Shown here piece by piece: positions 8,361 through 16,410 of a stretch of DNA of 64,000 nucleotides. This DNA is from Streptomyces antimycoticus (GTDB lineage: Bacteria; Actinomycetota; Actinomycetes; Streptomycetales; Streptomycetaceae). The position numbers were made by a program, and so were the translations under genes. Under the pieces are notes generated by a model that did no database searches, was not told the origin of the DNA, and worked only from the letters and a program-made list of their open reading frames with translations. The stretch lies in contig NZ_BJHV01000001.1 of the NCBI RefSeq assembly GCF_005405925.1, forward strand, positions 496,001 through 560,000, given 5' to 3'. Each line of letters begins with the position of its first letter. The first letter of the stretch is position 1.

Positions 8361-9104
8361 ATGCGCATCGGAGAGATCGCCGCGCTGGTCGGAGTCACCT
8401 CCCGCACCGTGCGGCATTACCACCACATCGGCCTGCTGCCCGAACCCCAGCGGCGGGCCAATGGTTACCGTGTCTACAGCCTCAGGGACGCCATCCTGCT
8501 GGCCCGGATCCGGCGGCTGACCGAGCTCGGGCTCGCCCTGGACGAGGTGCGGGACGTCCTCGCGGACGACGCCGGGCGCGAACTCACCGAAGTGCTGGGC
8601 GAGTTGGACGCCGACCTCGCGCGCCAGGAACACGAGATCCAGCAGCGCCGCAGGGTCCTCAAAGCCCTTCTGGAGGACCCACTCACGCCGGACGCGCCGC
8701 TCTCCCCCGCGCTCATGGAGCTCCTGAAGGTCGCGCCAGCCACCGCCTCGCCGGCCGCCGCCAAGGACCGCGAGCACCTGATCCTGATGGACGGGATCGT
8801 CGGCGGGGACGCGGTGTACGCGGCGCTGCGGCCGCTGGCCGAGGACCCCGCCATACTCCCCCTGTACGAGCGGCTGGACGAGCTGGACGGGGCCGAGGAG
8901 GACGATCCACGGATCGCGGCGCTGGCCGACGACCTCGTCGCCGCCGTACCGGACGAGCTGCTGGCGGCCATCCCGGAGGGCGGCCCCCCGGCGACCGGCT
9001 TCGAGCAGGCGCTTCTCGCCGACTACTCACCCGCCCAGGCCGCGGTGGTGCGCCGGGTGATGGAGAAGCTGACCGCCCAGCTGCGCGACAGGAGGGCGTC
9101 ATGA
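8361..9104 (+). CDS. MerR-family transcriptional regulator
   Basis: A 247-residue regulator. The N-terminal MerR winged helix-turn-helix is clear (MRIGEIAALVGVTSRTVRHY, then GLLPEPQRRANGYRVY), followed by a coiled dimerisation helix around LGELDADLARQEHEIQQRRR. The long C-terminal half is acidic and helical, resembling no ligand domain that I recognise, and has no metal-binding cysteine cluster. TTGACC lies about 35 bp upstream with an extended spacer, as at MerR-controlled promoters. The stop overlaps the start of the next gene by ATGA, so regulator and membrane protein are translationally coupled and the membrane protein may be its target or signal partner. Confidence 0.85.
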   Translation: MRIGEIAALVGVTSRTVRHYHHIGLLPEPQRRANGYRVYSLRDAILLARIRRLTELGLALDEVRDVLADDAGRELTEVLGELDADLARQEHEIQQRRRVLKALLEDPLTPDAPLSPALMELLKVAPATASPAAAKDREHLILMDGIVGGDAVYAALRPLAEDPAILPLYERLDELDGAEEDDPRIAALADDLVAAVPDELLAAIPEGGPPATGFEQALLADYSPAQAAVVRRVMEKLTAQLRDRRAS

Positions 9105-9760
9105 GTTCTCCGATCGCACGGGCGGCGGCGTGGCTGAGGGGCGCGCTGCGCAGCCTCCTCCCGGTGGTCGTGTACCGGCTCCTCGCACACGAGATCCGGT
9201 CCCTGCACAGCCTCGCCCTGTGGGTGCTGCGGCGCCGCCACCAGATCCCCGATGGGGCGCTGGCCGTCGCCTACACCGGACCCCAGACGGCCATGATGTA
9301 CGGGATGGTGTTCGTCTCGGTCGTCGAGACGGTCGCGCTGGCGATGGTGATCCCATGGCCGGCCGTGCACGCGGTCCTGCTCGTCATCGATGTGTACGGG
9401 GTGGTGCTGATCCTCGCCCTGCACGCGGCCTGCGTGGTGCGGCCGCATGTCGTGGGGTCCGATGGCTCGCTGCGCGTACGGTACGGCGCGCTGTTCGACC
9501 TGCGGGTCCCGCCCACCGCCATCGCCACCGCCCGGGTCGACCGGCGCTACCCCGACGGGCGGCTGGTGCGGGTGAGCGCGGACGGGGTGCTCGACCTCGC
9601 GGTGGGCAGCCAGACCACGGTGACGGTGGAGCTGACGGAACCGGTGAAGTTCGTGCGACCGCTGGGCGCGGAGGGCTTCGCCCGTACGCTCCGGTTTCAC
9701 GCGGACGATCCGCGGGAGGCGGTCGCCGCGCTCACCCGGGTTCGGACCGATGCCGGTTGA
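9101..9760 (+). CDS. Membrane protein of unknown function coupled to the MerR regulator
   Basis: 219 residues. An amphipathic N-terminus is followed by two hydrophobic helices (about 65-85 and 88-110: MVFVSVVETVALAMVIPW and HAVLLVIDVYGVVLILALHA) and a C-terminal soluble beta-rich domain of about 100 residues. The layout resembles small actinobacterial proteins with a bacterial PH-like domain. The ATG overlaps the MerR stop. Before the IS insertion downstream, its stop codon would have been only about 6 bp from the convergent luciferase-like gene. No function is assigned. Confidence 0.75.
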   Translation: MSSPIARAAAWLRGALRSLLPVVVYRLLAHEIRSLHSLALWVLRRRHQIPDGALAVAYTGPQTAMMYGMVFVSVVETVALAMVIPWPAVHAVLLVIDVYGVVLILALHAACVVRPHVVGSDGSLRVRYGALFDLRVPPTAIATARVDRRYPDGRLVRVSADGVLDLAVGSQTTVTVELTEPVKFVRPLGAEGFARTLRFHADDPREAVAALTRVRTDAG

Positions 9761-9766
9761 GAGCCA

Positions 9767-10738
9767 CTAGGTGTGCTGACCGGACAGGTTGGTGACGCGG
9801 CTGGCTGGGGTGTGGCCGCTGATTCCGGTGTGGGGTCGGTGGTAGTTGTACCAGTCCAGCCAGTCGGGGAACGCTGCCTGGCGTTCGCTTTCTGAGGTGT
9901 AGGGCTGCTGGTAGGCCCATTCGTCCAGCAGGGTGCGGTGGAAGCGTTCGACTTTGCCGTTTGTCTGTGGTCGCCAGGGGCGGGTCCAGCGGGGGCTGAT
10001 GCCCAGGTCGCGGCAGGTCTGCTGCCAGGTGTTCTTGCTGTAGGCCCAGGCGTTGTCGGTCAGCACCCGCTCGATGGTCACGCCGCGGTCGGCGAACCAG
10101 GCAGCAGCTCGTCGTAGGAAGGCCGCGCAGGTGGCGGCCTTCTCGTCGGGCAGGTCTTCGGTGTAGGCGAGGCGGGTGTGGTCATCCAGTGCGGTGTGGA
10201 GGAAGGCATAGCCGGTCCCGCTCTTGTTCTTACGGCCGGCCGCCCGGCCCAGGGCTTTGTGGCCGCCGCCATCGGGGATACGGCCGAGCTTCTTCACATC
10301 GATGTGGACCAGCTCGCCCGGCCGGGAGCGTTCATAGCGGCGGACGGGTTCGCCGGTGGCCCGGTCGCAGGCGGCAAGTGGTGGCAGGCCGTGGCGTTGG
10401 AGGATGCGGTGGGCGGTGGAGGCGGCGACACAGGCACGGGCGGCCAGCCGCAGTGGGCCGATGTGGTGTTCACGGCGCATCCGCAGCACCCGCTCCTCCA
10501 CGTGGGCGGGGGTCCGGTGTGGTGAGTAGTGGGGGCGGCTGGAGCGGTCGCTCATGCCTGCCGCCCCGTGGTGGCGGTAGCGCTGGGCCCAGCGGGCGGC
10601 GGTGGTGTGGCTGACCTGGAAGCGTTCAGCGGCCCGTCGCAGCGGCCAGCCGTCCTCGACGACGCACCGGGCCAGACGCAGCCTGCCGGTCGGGGTCAGC
10701 GGGGCGTTACGGTGGATCAACGAGGGCCTCCTGGGCAT
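9767..10738 (-). CDS. IS481-family transposase (DDE integrase core)
   Basis: A 323-residue transposase from ATG 10738. An upstream in-frame start at 10792 would add an unlikely 18 residues. The N-terminal helix-turn-helix reads AAERFQVSHTTAARWAQRY, and a second one follows near ARACVAASTAHRILQ. The catalytic rve core has aspartates in VHIDVKK and LTDNAWAY and a glutamate in GKVERFHRTLLDEW, which is the DDE triad. The final sense codon spans the element edge and the stop TAG is provided by the CTAG target duplication at 9767-9769. The element's gene therefore needs its insertion target to terminate. Confidence 0.92.
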   Translation of the reverse strand: MPRRPSLIHRNAPLTPTGRLRLARCVVEDGWPLRRAAERFQVSHTTAARWAQRYRHHGAAGMSDRSSRPHYSPHRTPAHVEERVLRMRREHHIGPLRLAARACVAASTAHRILQRHGLPPLAACDRATGEPVRRYERSRPGELVHIDVKKLGRIPDGGGHKALGRAAGRKNKSGTGYAFLHTALDDHTRLAYTEDLPDEKAATCAAFLRRAAAWFADRGVTIERVLTDNAWAYSKNTWQQTCRDLGISPRWTRPWRPQTNGKVERFHRTLLDEWAYQQPYTSESERQAAFPDWLDWYNYHRPHTGISGHTPASRVTNLSGQHT

Positions 10739-10841
10739 CGGCGGTAGGTGTCGCAATCTCCACCGAAACCAGAAGGCCCTCGCCCCGTTCAAGCACCCCT
10801 CACAGCGCGTCGCCCGTCACCAACGTGCCGGGACAGCACAA
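9771..10841 (-). mobile_element. Intact IS481-family insertion sequence with CTAG target duplication
   Basis: A 1071-bp element bounded by CTAG at 9767-9770 and 10842-10845. The ends are imperfect inverted repeats of about 26 bp: the left begins GTGTGCTGACCGGACAGG, the complemented right end begins TTGTGCTGTCCCGGCACG, and both continue GTTGGTGACG. One intact transposase gene fills it. IS481 elements commonly target CTAG. The intact ends, duplication and reading frame point to recent arrival. Confidence 0.9.
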
Positions 10842-11717
10842 CTAGGCCGATGCGCTGATGAGCTCGTCGGTGACCCACCGTGCGACATCGGCGGGGTAGG
10901 GCGCCGCCAGGCCGAGGATGATGTGCCGGAAGCCCGCGCCGATCGCCTCCGCGATCGCGGCCCGGGTGACGCCGGGCTGATCGTAGGAGACGGACAGGAC
11001 GATCGAGCGGGTGATCGCGGCGGGGTCGCGGCCGATCTCGGCGCAGTAGCGGTCCAGCAGTGCGCTGCGGTTGATGGCGTCGCCGATCTCGCCGCCGGGC
11101 ATGTTCCACACGTCCGCATGCTCGGCCACCACGCGCAGCGTGGCGGACGAGCGTCCGCCGATGACGATCGGAGGGTGGGGGCGCTGGACGGGCTTGGGGT
11201 TGCCGAACGCACCGGTGAGCTGGTGATAGGTGCCGTGGAAGTCGAACGGCTTCTCCTCGGTCCATAGCCGCCGGATCAGCGTGCAGGCTTCGGCGAGGCT
11301 GCCCACGGCGTGCGCGGAGTCGTGGAAGGGCAGGCCGTGTGCCGCGTACTCACGCCGGGCCAGGGGGTGGCCGGGCCGTGAGCCGACGCCGATGCCGAAC
11401 TCCAGCCGACCGTCGGAGACGATGTCGACGGTCGTGGCGATCTTGGCCAGCATCGCGGGCGGCCGGAACCTGTTGCTGGTCACCAGCAGGCCGAGCCGGA
11501 GCCGGCGGGTGTGGGCGGCGAGGGCCGTCAGCAGCGTCCAGCCTTCGTAGGCCGGTCCGTCCGGGTCGCCGCCGATCGGCATGAGGTGGTCGAACAGCCA
11601 TGCGTGCTCGATCTCCGGGATCGTGTCCGCCTCGCGCCAGACCCGCAGGACGTCGTGGTAGTCGACCTGCATGGGGGCGGTCATGATCCCGAAACGGGGC
11701 GGGGGTGTCTGTGACAT
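10842..11717 (-). CDS. Luciferase-like monooxygenase, F420-dependent type
   Basis: A 291-residue TIM-barrel flavin or F420-dependent oxidoreductase (LLM family). Typical segments are HAWLFDHLMPI, LGLLVTSNRFRPPAMLAK, FGIGVGSRPGHPLARREYAA and PPIVIGGRSSATLRVVAEHADVWN. It starts at ATG 11717 with AAAGGA upstream. The stop codon TAG lies inside the CTAG duplicated by the adjacent IS481 element, so the gene keeps its full length although the element sits on its last codon. The substrate is unknown. A symmetric operator-like sequence lies about 160 bp upstream. Confidence 0.85.
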   Translation of the reverse strand: MSQTPPPRFGIMTAPMQVDYHDVLRVWREADTIPEIEHAWLFDHLMPIGGDPDGPAYEGWTLLTALAAHTRRLRLGLLVTSNRFRPPAMLAKIATTVDIVSDGRLEFGIGVGSRPGHPLARREYAAHGLPFHDSAHAVGSLAEACTLIRRLWTEEKPFDFHGTYHQLTGAFGNPKPVQRPHPPIVIGGRSSATLRVVAEHADVWNMPGGEIGDAINRSALLDRYCAEIGRDPAAITRSIVLSVSYDQPGVTRAAIAEAIGAGFRHIILGLAAPYPADVARWVTDELISASA

Positions 11718-11872
11718 GGAGCCGTCGGTCCTTTCGGCACCGGCAGCGGCACCTGGAGCGCGCTGCCGAGGTTCAAGCGGAACAGCTTCTGGCCGGCCAA
11801 CTTCCGGAAGGATACGGAGGCGTGGTGGCCATGCGCGGCGTGGTCGCCGGGTCCCTGCTCTGACAACACAAG

Positions 11873-11919
11873 CAAGCGGAACGTCGCTCCGGTAACGATA
11901 CGGAACACCGTTCCGCTTG
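11873..11919. promoter_or_regulatory. Nested inverted repeats upstream of the LLM monooxygenase (TetR-type operator)
   Basis: An outer pair, CAAGCGGAACG (11873-11883) and CGTTCCGCTTG (11909-11919), encloses the tight palindrome CGGAACACCGTTCCG (11901-11915). CGGAAC-n3-GTTCCG is a common shape of TetR-family operators. No TetR gene is directly adjacent; the nearest lies at 14.2 kb. The rest of 11718-12080 shows no gene. Confidence 0.45.
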
Positions 11920-12016
11920 GCAAGTCCGGTGGCGGAACGAGCGGCGCGGCGAACGACAGCGACAAGGGCGCGCGGCTCGCAACCCGGCCCAGGCGGGCGG
12001 ACGATCGCGCCCGATT

Positions 12017-12035
12017 TCTGAGTACCTTCTGAGTA
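12017..12035 (+). repeat. Direct repeat TCTGAGTA x2 upstream of yiaA-like gene
   Basis: TCTGAGTA at 12017-12024 and again at 12028-12035. The 11-bp spacing is one helical turn, which suits a dimer or tandem DNA-binding protein. It ends 45 bp before the ATG at 12081, which makes a promoter role plausible. Confidence 0.35.
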
Positions 12036-12080
12036 TCCGGACGGATGCGGGGACCGCCGCATCCGCCGATTCTTGTCCGC

Positions 12081-12368
12081 ATGAGTGAGACACCGGTCAA
12101 GCAGCAGAGCACGGCCGCGTTCTACGGTCAGGCGGTCGCCTCCTTCGCCGTCGCCATGGCCGCCACCGCCATCGGTATCTTCCAGCTGAGCGCCGACGCC
12201 TGGGTGCGCGGCTTCCTGGCCATCTCCGTGCTCTACCTGGTGACGTCCGCCTTCACCCTGGCCAAGGTGATCCGGGACCGGCAGGAGGCCGGGCAGATCG
12301 TCAGCCGGGTCGACCAGGCGCGGGTGGACAAGCTGCTCGCCGCACACGACCCCTTCGAAAAGCTGTGA
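12081..12368 (+). CDS. YiaA/YiaB-family inner-membrane protein
   Basis: A 95-residue protein of the YiaAB family (PF05360). It has two hydrophobic helices (about residues 14-34, FYGQAVASFAVAMAATAIGIF, here given only in part, and 42-62, GFLAISVLYLVTSAFTLAKV) and a charged C-terminal tail. The family has no proven biochemical role. No clear ribosome site precedes ATG 12081, so the message may be leaderless or weakly translated. A one-turn direct repeat lies in its promoter region. Confidence 0.8.
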   Translation: MSETPVKQQSTAAFYGQAVASFAVAMAATAIGIFQLSADAWVRGFLAISVLYLVTSAFTLAKVIRDRQEAGQIVSRVDQARVDKLLAAHDPFEKL

Positions 12369-12460
12369 ACGCCTTCGGGCCGCCCGCCACTACGCGTCCA
12401 TGACAAGCCCTTTGGCCCAGGGCCGCCGTGGACCACCGCGACCCGCTGTGACTCCAGCGC

Positions 12461-13020
12461 CTAAAGCGTTGACCGGTTTCCCGCGTCGACGCCCTCCGGG
12501 GGCGGTCCGCTGGTGCCCCGTACCGTCAGCTTCGGATCCAGCACCGCCTCCCGCGGCTCCGGCGCCGTGCCCTCCAGCCGCTCCACCGACGAACCGCACC
12601 GCGTACTCGGCCATGAGCACCGCGTCCTGGCGGACCGTGGTCAGGCCGATCGGCATCAGATGGGAGAGGTGGCTGTCGTCGTAGCCGACGACGGACAGAT
12701 CGCGCGGGACGTCGACGCCCGCCTGGGTCAGGGTCATCAACAGCCCCATCGCGCAACGGTCGTTGCCCGCGAGGACCGCGGTCGGCAGAGCCCGGTCCGC
12801 GGCCGCCGTCGATGTGCACGATCCGGCGGTGACCCCGTTCGACGAGGTGCTCCATGACCTGCCGTACGCCCTTGCCCTCGGCCGTGTGCACACTGTCGAC
12901 GCGGGCGTGGGGGACCCGGCGGCCGACGGAGACGGTGACCGTGCGGTGTCCCAGCGCGTCGATGTCCGCGGGCTGCGCGTCGGGGCCGAGCAGCAGGGCT
13001 TTGTCGGCCCAGTATGGGGT
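12461..13020 (-). pseudogene. LacI-family regulator remnant
   Basis: Pieces of a LacI effector domain are readable in three frames. First is ALLLGPDAQPADIDAL to ERGHRRIVHIDGG (about 13010-12810). Then, after a loss of roughly 60 residues, comes LPTAVLAGNDRCAMGLLM to GYDDSHLSHLMPIGLTTV (about 12790-12600). The C-terminal DPKLTVRGTSGPPP ends at the stop at 12461. The N-terminal DNA-binding half is missing; the remnant stops just before the alcohol dehydrogenase. Truncation, internal deletion and frameshift together mean true decay, not a sequencing slip. Confidence 0.85.
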
Positions 13021-13060
13021 GGGCCGCTTATGGCTCTGCGCGTGATCCGTCGGATGGAAC

Positions 13061-14110
13061 TCAGGGGTGCATGACGATCTTTCCCACGTGCTCCCTGCGA
13101 GAGAGTTCTTCCTGGGCCTGAGCGGCCTGGTCCAGTGGGAAGGTCGCCGCGATGACGGGCTGGACCTCTGCCCGACGAGCCAGGTCCATGAGGAGGCCGA
13201 AGTGTGTGGGCGTGTGCATCGCGGACCCGATGACCTGGGCGTTGTGCAGGTAGAGACGGCGCACGTCAAAGGTCACATCGTAGCCACCGAGTGCGCCGGC
13301 GATGACCCACCGGCCCCCTTCGCGCAGCAGCGGCAGCCCCTCGCTGACCAGTTCGCCGGCCACGACGTCGAGTGCGACGTCGATGCCCTCCGGGGCGGCA
13401 GTGCGGATCTGCTCGGCGACGTCTCCTGCGCGGTCGATGACTTCGTGCGCGCCTGCTTCGCGCACCGCATCGATCTTGGGTCCGCTACTGATGGCGAGCA
13501 CCCTTGCGCCGCGCACACGGGCGATCTGCACCAGCGCGAGGCCGACGCCGCCGGACGCTCCCGAGACCAGGGCGGTCTCCCCCTTCTGCAGCCGGCCTCG
13601 CTCGATCACGCCCAGCGCCGTGCCGTAGGCGGTCGGCAACGTCGCGAGCTGGTCGTCCGTGAGCGGCGATTCCGTCACGTCATGTACACGCTCCACCGGC
13701 GCCGTCACGTACTCGGCGTATCCCCCGTCGCGTTCACTCCCCATCAGGCCCACCGGGTGGGCGTCCGGCCCTTCGGTGTCGTAGATCGCGGGGTCGACGA
13801 CCACTCGGCGTCCGACGAGGCTCCCCTCCACCCCGGTCCCGACGGCCACGACGCGGCCGGCCACGTCGGCGCCCTGGATACGCGGGAAGTCGATCGGGCC
13901 GCGCCAGCCCGACATCGCCTTCGGGTCTCCCGGACGGCCGTAGGCGCCCTCCCGAGTCCACAGGTCGGTGTTGTTCAGCGCTACTGCGCTGACCTGGACC
14001 AGTACCTCTCCCGCCCGCGGGGCAGGGACGGCGACCTCCGTCAGCTCAAGAACCTCCGGCCCTCCGTGCCCTGTGATTCGCACCGCTCGCATGAACTGGG
14101 ACGCACTCAT
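13061..14110 (-). CDS. Zinc-type alcohol dehydrogenase / quinone oxidoreductase family protein (MDR)
   Basis: A 349-residue medium-chain dehydrogenase/reductase. The GroES-like N-terminal domain includes GADVAGRVVAVGTGVEG. The Rossmann domain carries LVSGASGGVGLALVQIAR (NADPH motif near residues 183-200). The catalytic zinc cysteine is absent, so it is probably an NADPH quinone or enoyl reductase-like enzyme, not a zinc alcohol dehydrogenase. The start has GGAGG about 9 bases upstream. It is divergent from a TetR gene 74 bp away, with a direct-repeat operator between them, a classic regulator-target pair. Confidence 0.88.
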   Translation of the reverse strand: MSASQFMRAVRITGHGGPEVLELTEVAVPAPRAGEVLVQVSAVALNNTDLWTREGAYGRPGDPKAMSGWRGPIDFPRIQGADVAGRVVAVGTGVEGSLVGRRVVVDPAIYDTEGPDAHPVGLMGSERDGGYAEYVTAPVERVHDVTESPLTDDQLATLPTAYGTALGVIERGRLQKGETALVSGASGGVGLALVQIARVRGARVLAISSGPKIDAVREAGAHEVIDRAGDVAEQIRTAAPEGIDVALDVVAGELVSEGLPLLREGGRWVIAGALGGYDVTFDVRRLYLHNAQVIGSAMHTPTHFGLLMDLARRAEVQPVIAATFPLDQAAQAQEELSRREHVGKIVMHP

Positions 14111-14133
14111 CGCTTGAACCTCCTCGCAGGTAT

Positions 14134-14174
14134 ACTGATCTGTGAATATCCCTCACCGTACACCGATCTGTGAA
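14134..14174. promoter_or_regulatory. Direct-repeat operator between MDR dehydrogenase and TetR gene
   Basis: AC(T/C)GATCTGTGAA occurs at 14134-14146 and 14162-14174, 28 bp apart start to start. It lies in the short divergent spacer. The second copy reaches close to the TetR start, as expected for an autoregulated divergon. Confidence 0.5.
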
Positions 14175-14184
14175 GGGGCCCGCA

Positions 14185-14760
14185 GTGCAGGAAGCGCGGC
14201 CTATGACGCCGGCTGGCCGCCGCATCGTGGCGGCCGCAGAGGAGTTGTTCTACAACCGCGGAATCACAGCGGTCGGCGTGGATCTGATTGCTGAGCGCTC
14301 AGGGGTAACCAAGCGGACCCTGTACAACCAGTTCGGTTCGAAAGACCGCCTCGTGGCGACTTATCTCACGGGCCGTGACCAGCGCTGGCGCTCACTCGTC
14401 CGTGCCGCCGTCGATGCCAGCAACACTCCCGCCGAGGCCGTCACCGCACCCTTCGAGGCACTGCGGACCTGGAGCGAAACCAACACCCGCGGATGCGCCT
14501 TCATCAACGCACTCGCCGAACTCCCGGACCCCTCGCATCCCGCACACCGCATCGCCGCGAACCAGAAGCTCTGGCTGCTGAACCTGTTCGAGGAACTCGC
14601 CACCACAGCGGGCTGCTCGCACCCGGCCACCCTCGCCACCCAACTCCTCGTGCTGCACGAGGGTGCTGTCGCCACGCGGCCCCTCTCGTTCGACAGCCTT
14701 CCGGAGAGCACCGACCTGGCACGAGTCCTGGTTCAAGCCAGCACGTCGCCCCGCCGCTAG
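14185..14760 (+). CDS. TetR/AcrR-family transcriptional regulator
   Basis: About 191 residues from GTG 14185 (AAGGGG upstream); ATG 14203 with AGGAAG upstream is equally possible. The N-terminal TetR helix-turn-helix is clear (AAEELFYNRGITAVGVDLIAE, RSGVTKRTLYNQFGSKDRLV). The C-terminal domain is alpha-helical (RGCAFINALAELPDPSHPAH). It is divergent from the MDR dehydrogenase and probably represses it by binding the direct repeats at 14134-14174. The ligand is unknown. Confidence 0.9.
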   Translation: MQEARPMTPAGRRIVAAAEELFYNRGITAVGVDLIAERSGVTKRTLYNQFGSKDRLVATYLTGRDQRWRSLVRAAVDASNTPAEAVTAPFEALRTWSETNTRGCAFINALAELPDPSHPAHRIAANQKLWLLNLFEELATTAGCSHPATLATQLLVLHEGAVATRPLSFDSLPESTDLARVLVQASTSPRR

Positions 14761-14861
14761 AGCGTTTTCGACAAGGTGCTGCCGTTCGGCCACGCTGGGC
14801 GGCACCCGGTGCCTGCGATCGCAAGACGGAGGATGTAACGCCTGCGGAGCAGGCGGTGGGT

Positions 14862-15390
14862 TCAGCCTGCCAGCTGCTGCAGCCATTCGCGCAGCAATGC
14901 CGTCTCCGTGTCTCGCAGAGGTACCCCGGCGCCCGCAGCCGGGGGCCCGGTGGTGAGCGCGGTGTGAAGTGCGGCATCGAGGGCGAGTGCGCGCGAGGCC
15001 AGGTCCGACCCGGATGAGGCGGGCGCGTCCGTGGTGATCGAGGCGATGACGGTGTCCCGCAGCCGTGTCGAAGTGGTCAGGTCCCGCTCCGAGGACTCTT
15101 CGCCGATCAGCGCCAGGGTGGCACCCGTTGTCGCCGCGTGGATGACGCGGGTCGCCTGCTCCACCGGAACCCGAAGGCGCCCGCCCTCGGCCGCCCGGCG
15201 CAGCAGTCTCACCAGCAGGGCGTGCGCCTCGTCCGCGGCCGGGGGCCGCCGCCCGGGCTGCACAGTGCCGTACATGAGCACGTAGAACGCGGGGGGGGTG
15301 CGCGTCCATCAGTTCCCAGTCGGTGTCGCTGAGGGAGGCGACCTGGGGTGGTTCCGGTTGAGTGAGACGGCGATGACTGGTCTGTCTCAC
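14862..15390 (-). pseudogene. TetR-family regulator C-terminal fragment, frameshifted
   Basis: Reading on the minus strand, SDTDWELMDAHPP is followed, after a shift at the G8 run 15291-15298, by YGTVQPGRRPPAADEAHALL and RLRVPVEQATRVIHAATTGA to the stop at 14862. This resembles the ligand-binding half of a TetR/AcrR regulator. No helix-turn-helix half precedes it. Removing one base from the homopolymer joins the two parts (AHPPAFYVLMYG). A sequencing slip is possible, but the missing N-terminus shows real truncation. Confidence 0.7.
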
Positions 15391-15639
15391 GCAACCTGGT
15401 ACGGCGCCGGCTCGGTATCGCGGCCTGCGGCTGGACGCGTCAGCACGCCCTGCGCTGAGCGGCCCGAAGGCGTACGCGAGCTGCCGCGGCGGGCCGGGAC
15501 GTCTGTCGCCCCTTCCCCTTGGTTGACCAGGGGGCCGACGTCATGCTGGACGTGTTTGCCCTGCGCAGCGCGTCCCTGACCAGGCAAGAGGCCATTGGGC
15601 CAAGCTGCGTGCGGGGGCGGGTTGACCTGTCTCAGCACG

Positions 15640-16231
15640 CGGGGCATCGAGATCACCGCGGACCTCGAATGCCCCCTGATGAACTCGGAGTTCAACGGCC
15701 GCCCCGAGCGCGCCGCCGAGAGCGAGGCCGCCTTCTGGCGCTCGTTGGAGGAACTGCTGCCGCTCTTCGAACGCGAGGGCATCGCCCTCAACCTCGAAGC
15801 CCACCCGGACGACTTCTGCGAGGAGCCCCCCGCCGTCGACCTGGTCCGCGCCATCAACAAGCCCTATGTGAACTACCTCTACTGCGCTCCGCACACCTTC
15901 CACCTCTCCGGTGCCGAGCCGACGGCGGACATCGCGGCGATGATGCGCTACGCGGGCGACAAGCTCCAGCGTGTGCACATCGCGGACTCCTTCGACCACA
16001 AGGGCTCCTCCGGGCTGCGCTACATCCTCAACCCGCCCGGCACCCCCGCCCGCATCCACCAGCACCTGGACATCGGCCGGGGTGAAGTTGACTGGGACAC
16101 CTTCTTCGGCGCCCTCCGCGAGCTGAACTTCGACGGAGTGGCCACCGCCTGTGTCTTCGCCTGGGAGGCACGGGCCCGGGAGTCATCCGCCTTCATGCTG
16201 CACCCGTATCCGCGAGGAGCTCACCGCGTGA
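15640..16231 (+). pseudogene. Sugar phosphate isomerase/epimerase fragment (AP2Ec TIM barrel)
   Basis: Clear homology from GIEITADLECPLMNSEFNGR through LNLEAHPDDFCEEPPAVDLV, KLQRVHIADSFDHKG and FDGVATACVFAWEARA marks a xylose-isomerase-like TIM barrel of the type used in inositol and sugar catabolism. Metal-ligand positions are visible (E in LNLEAHP, H and D in HIADSFDH). The first third of the barrel is missing upstream of 15640. A one-base insertion near 16206 throws off the last residues: restored, they would read RIREELTA and stop at 16229-16231. Truncated and frameshifted, it is taken as decayed. Confidence 0.8.
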
Positions 16232-16410
16232 AACGGGGTGGTCGGACCGGATGTGCCGGGTCCGGCCACCTTCCGCACCGGCGCAGGCATCGGCCGACGC
16301 ACCGGCGGAGCGCCAAAGTCCCGTTAAAGGTCATCACGGTGGCGTAAGAGGAGCGTCAGGGTGCATCAGGGTGCGTTCCACCCGCCCTGCGCCCCGCTTA
16401 GCGTGCCCGT

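Noticed and set aside
10842..11717. Luciferase-like gene disrupted by the IS481 element
   Set aside because: The TAG stop is preserved by the CTAG duplication, so the reading frame is complete.
10842..12347. A 500-residue version of the luciferase-like monooxygenase
   Set aside because: Everything upstream of ATG 11717 is out of family, would run through the operator palindrome and overlaps the yiaA-like gene in antisense.
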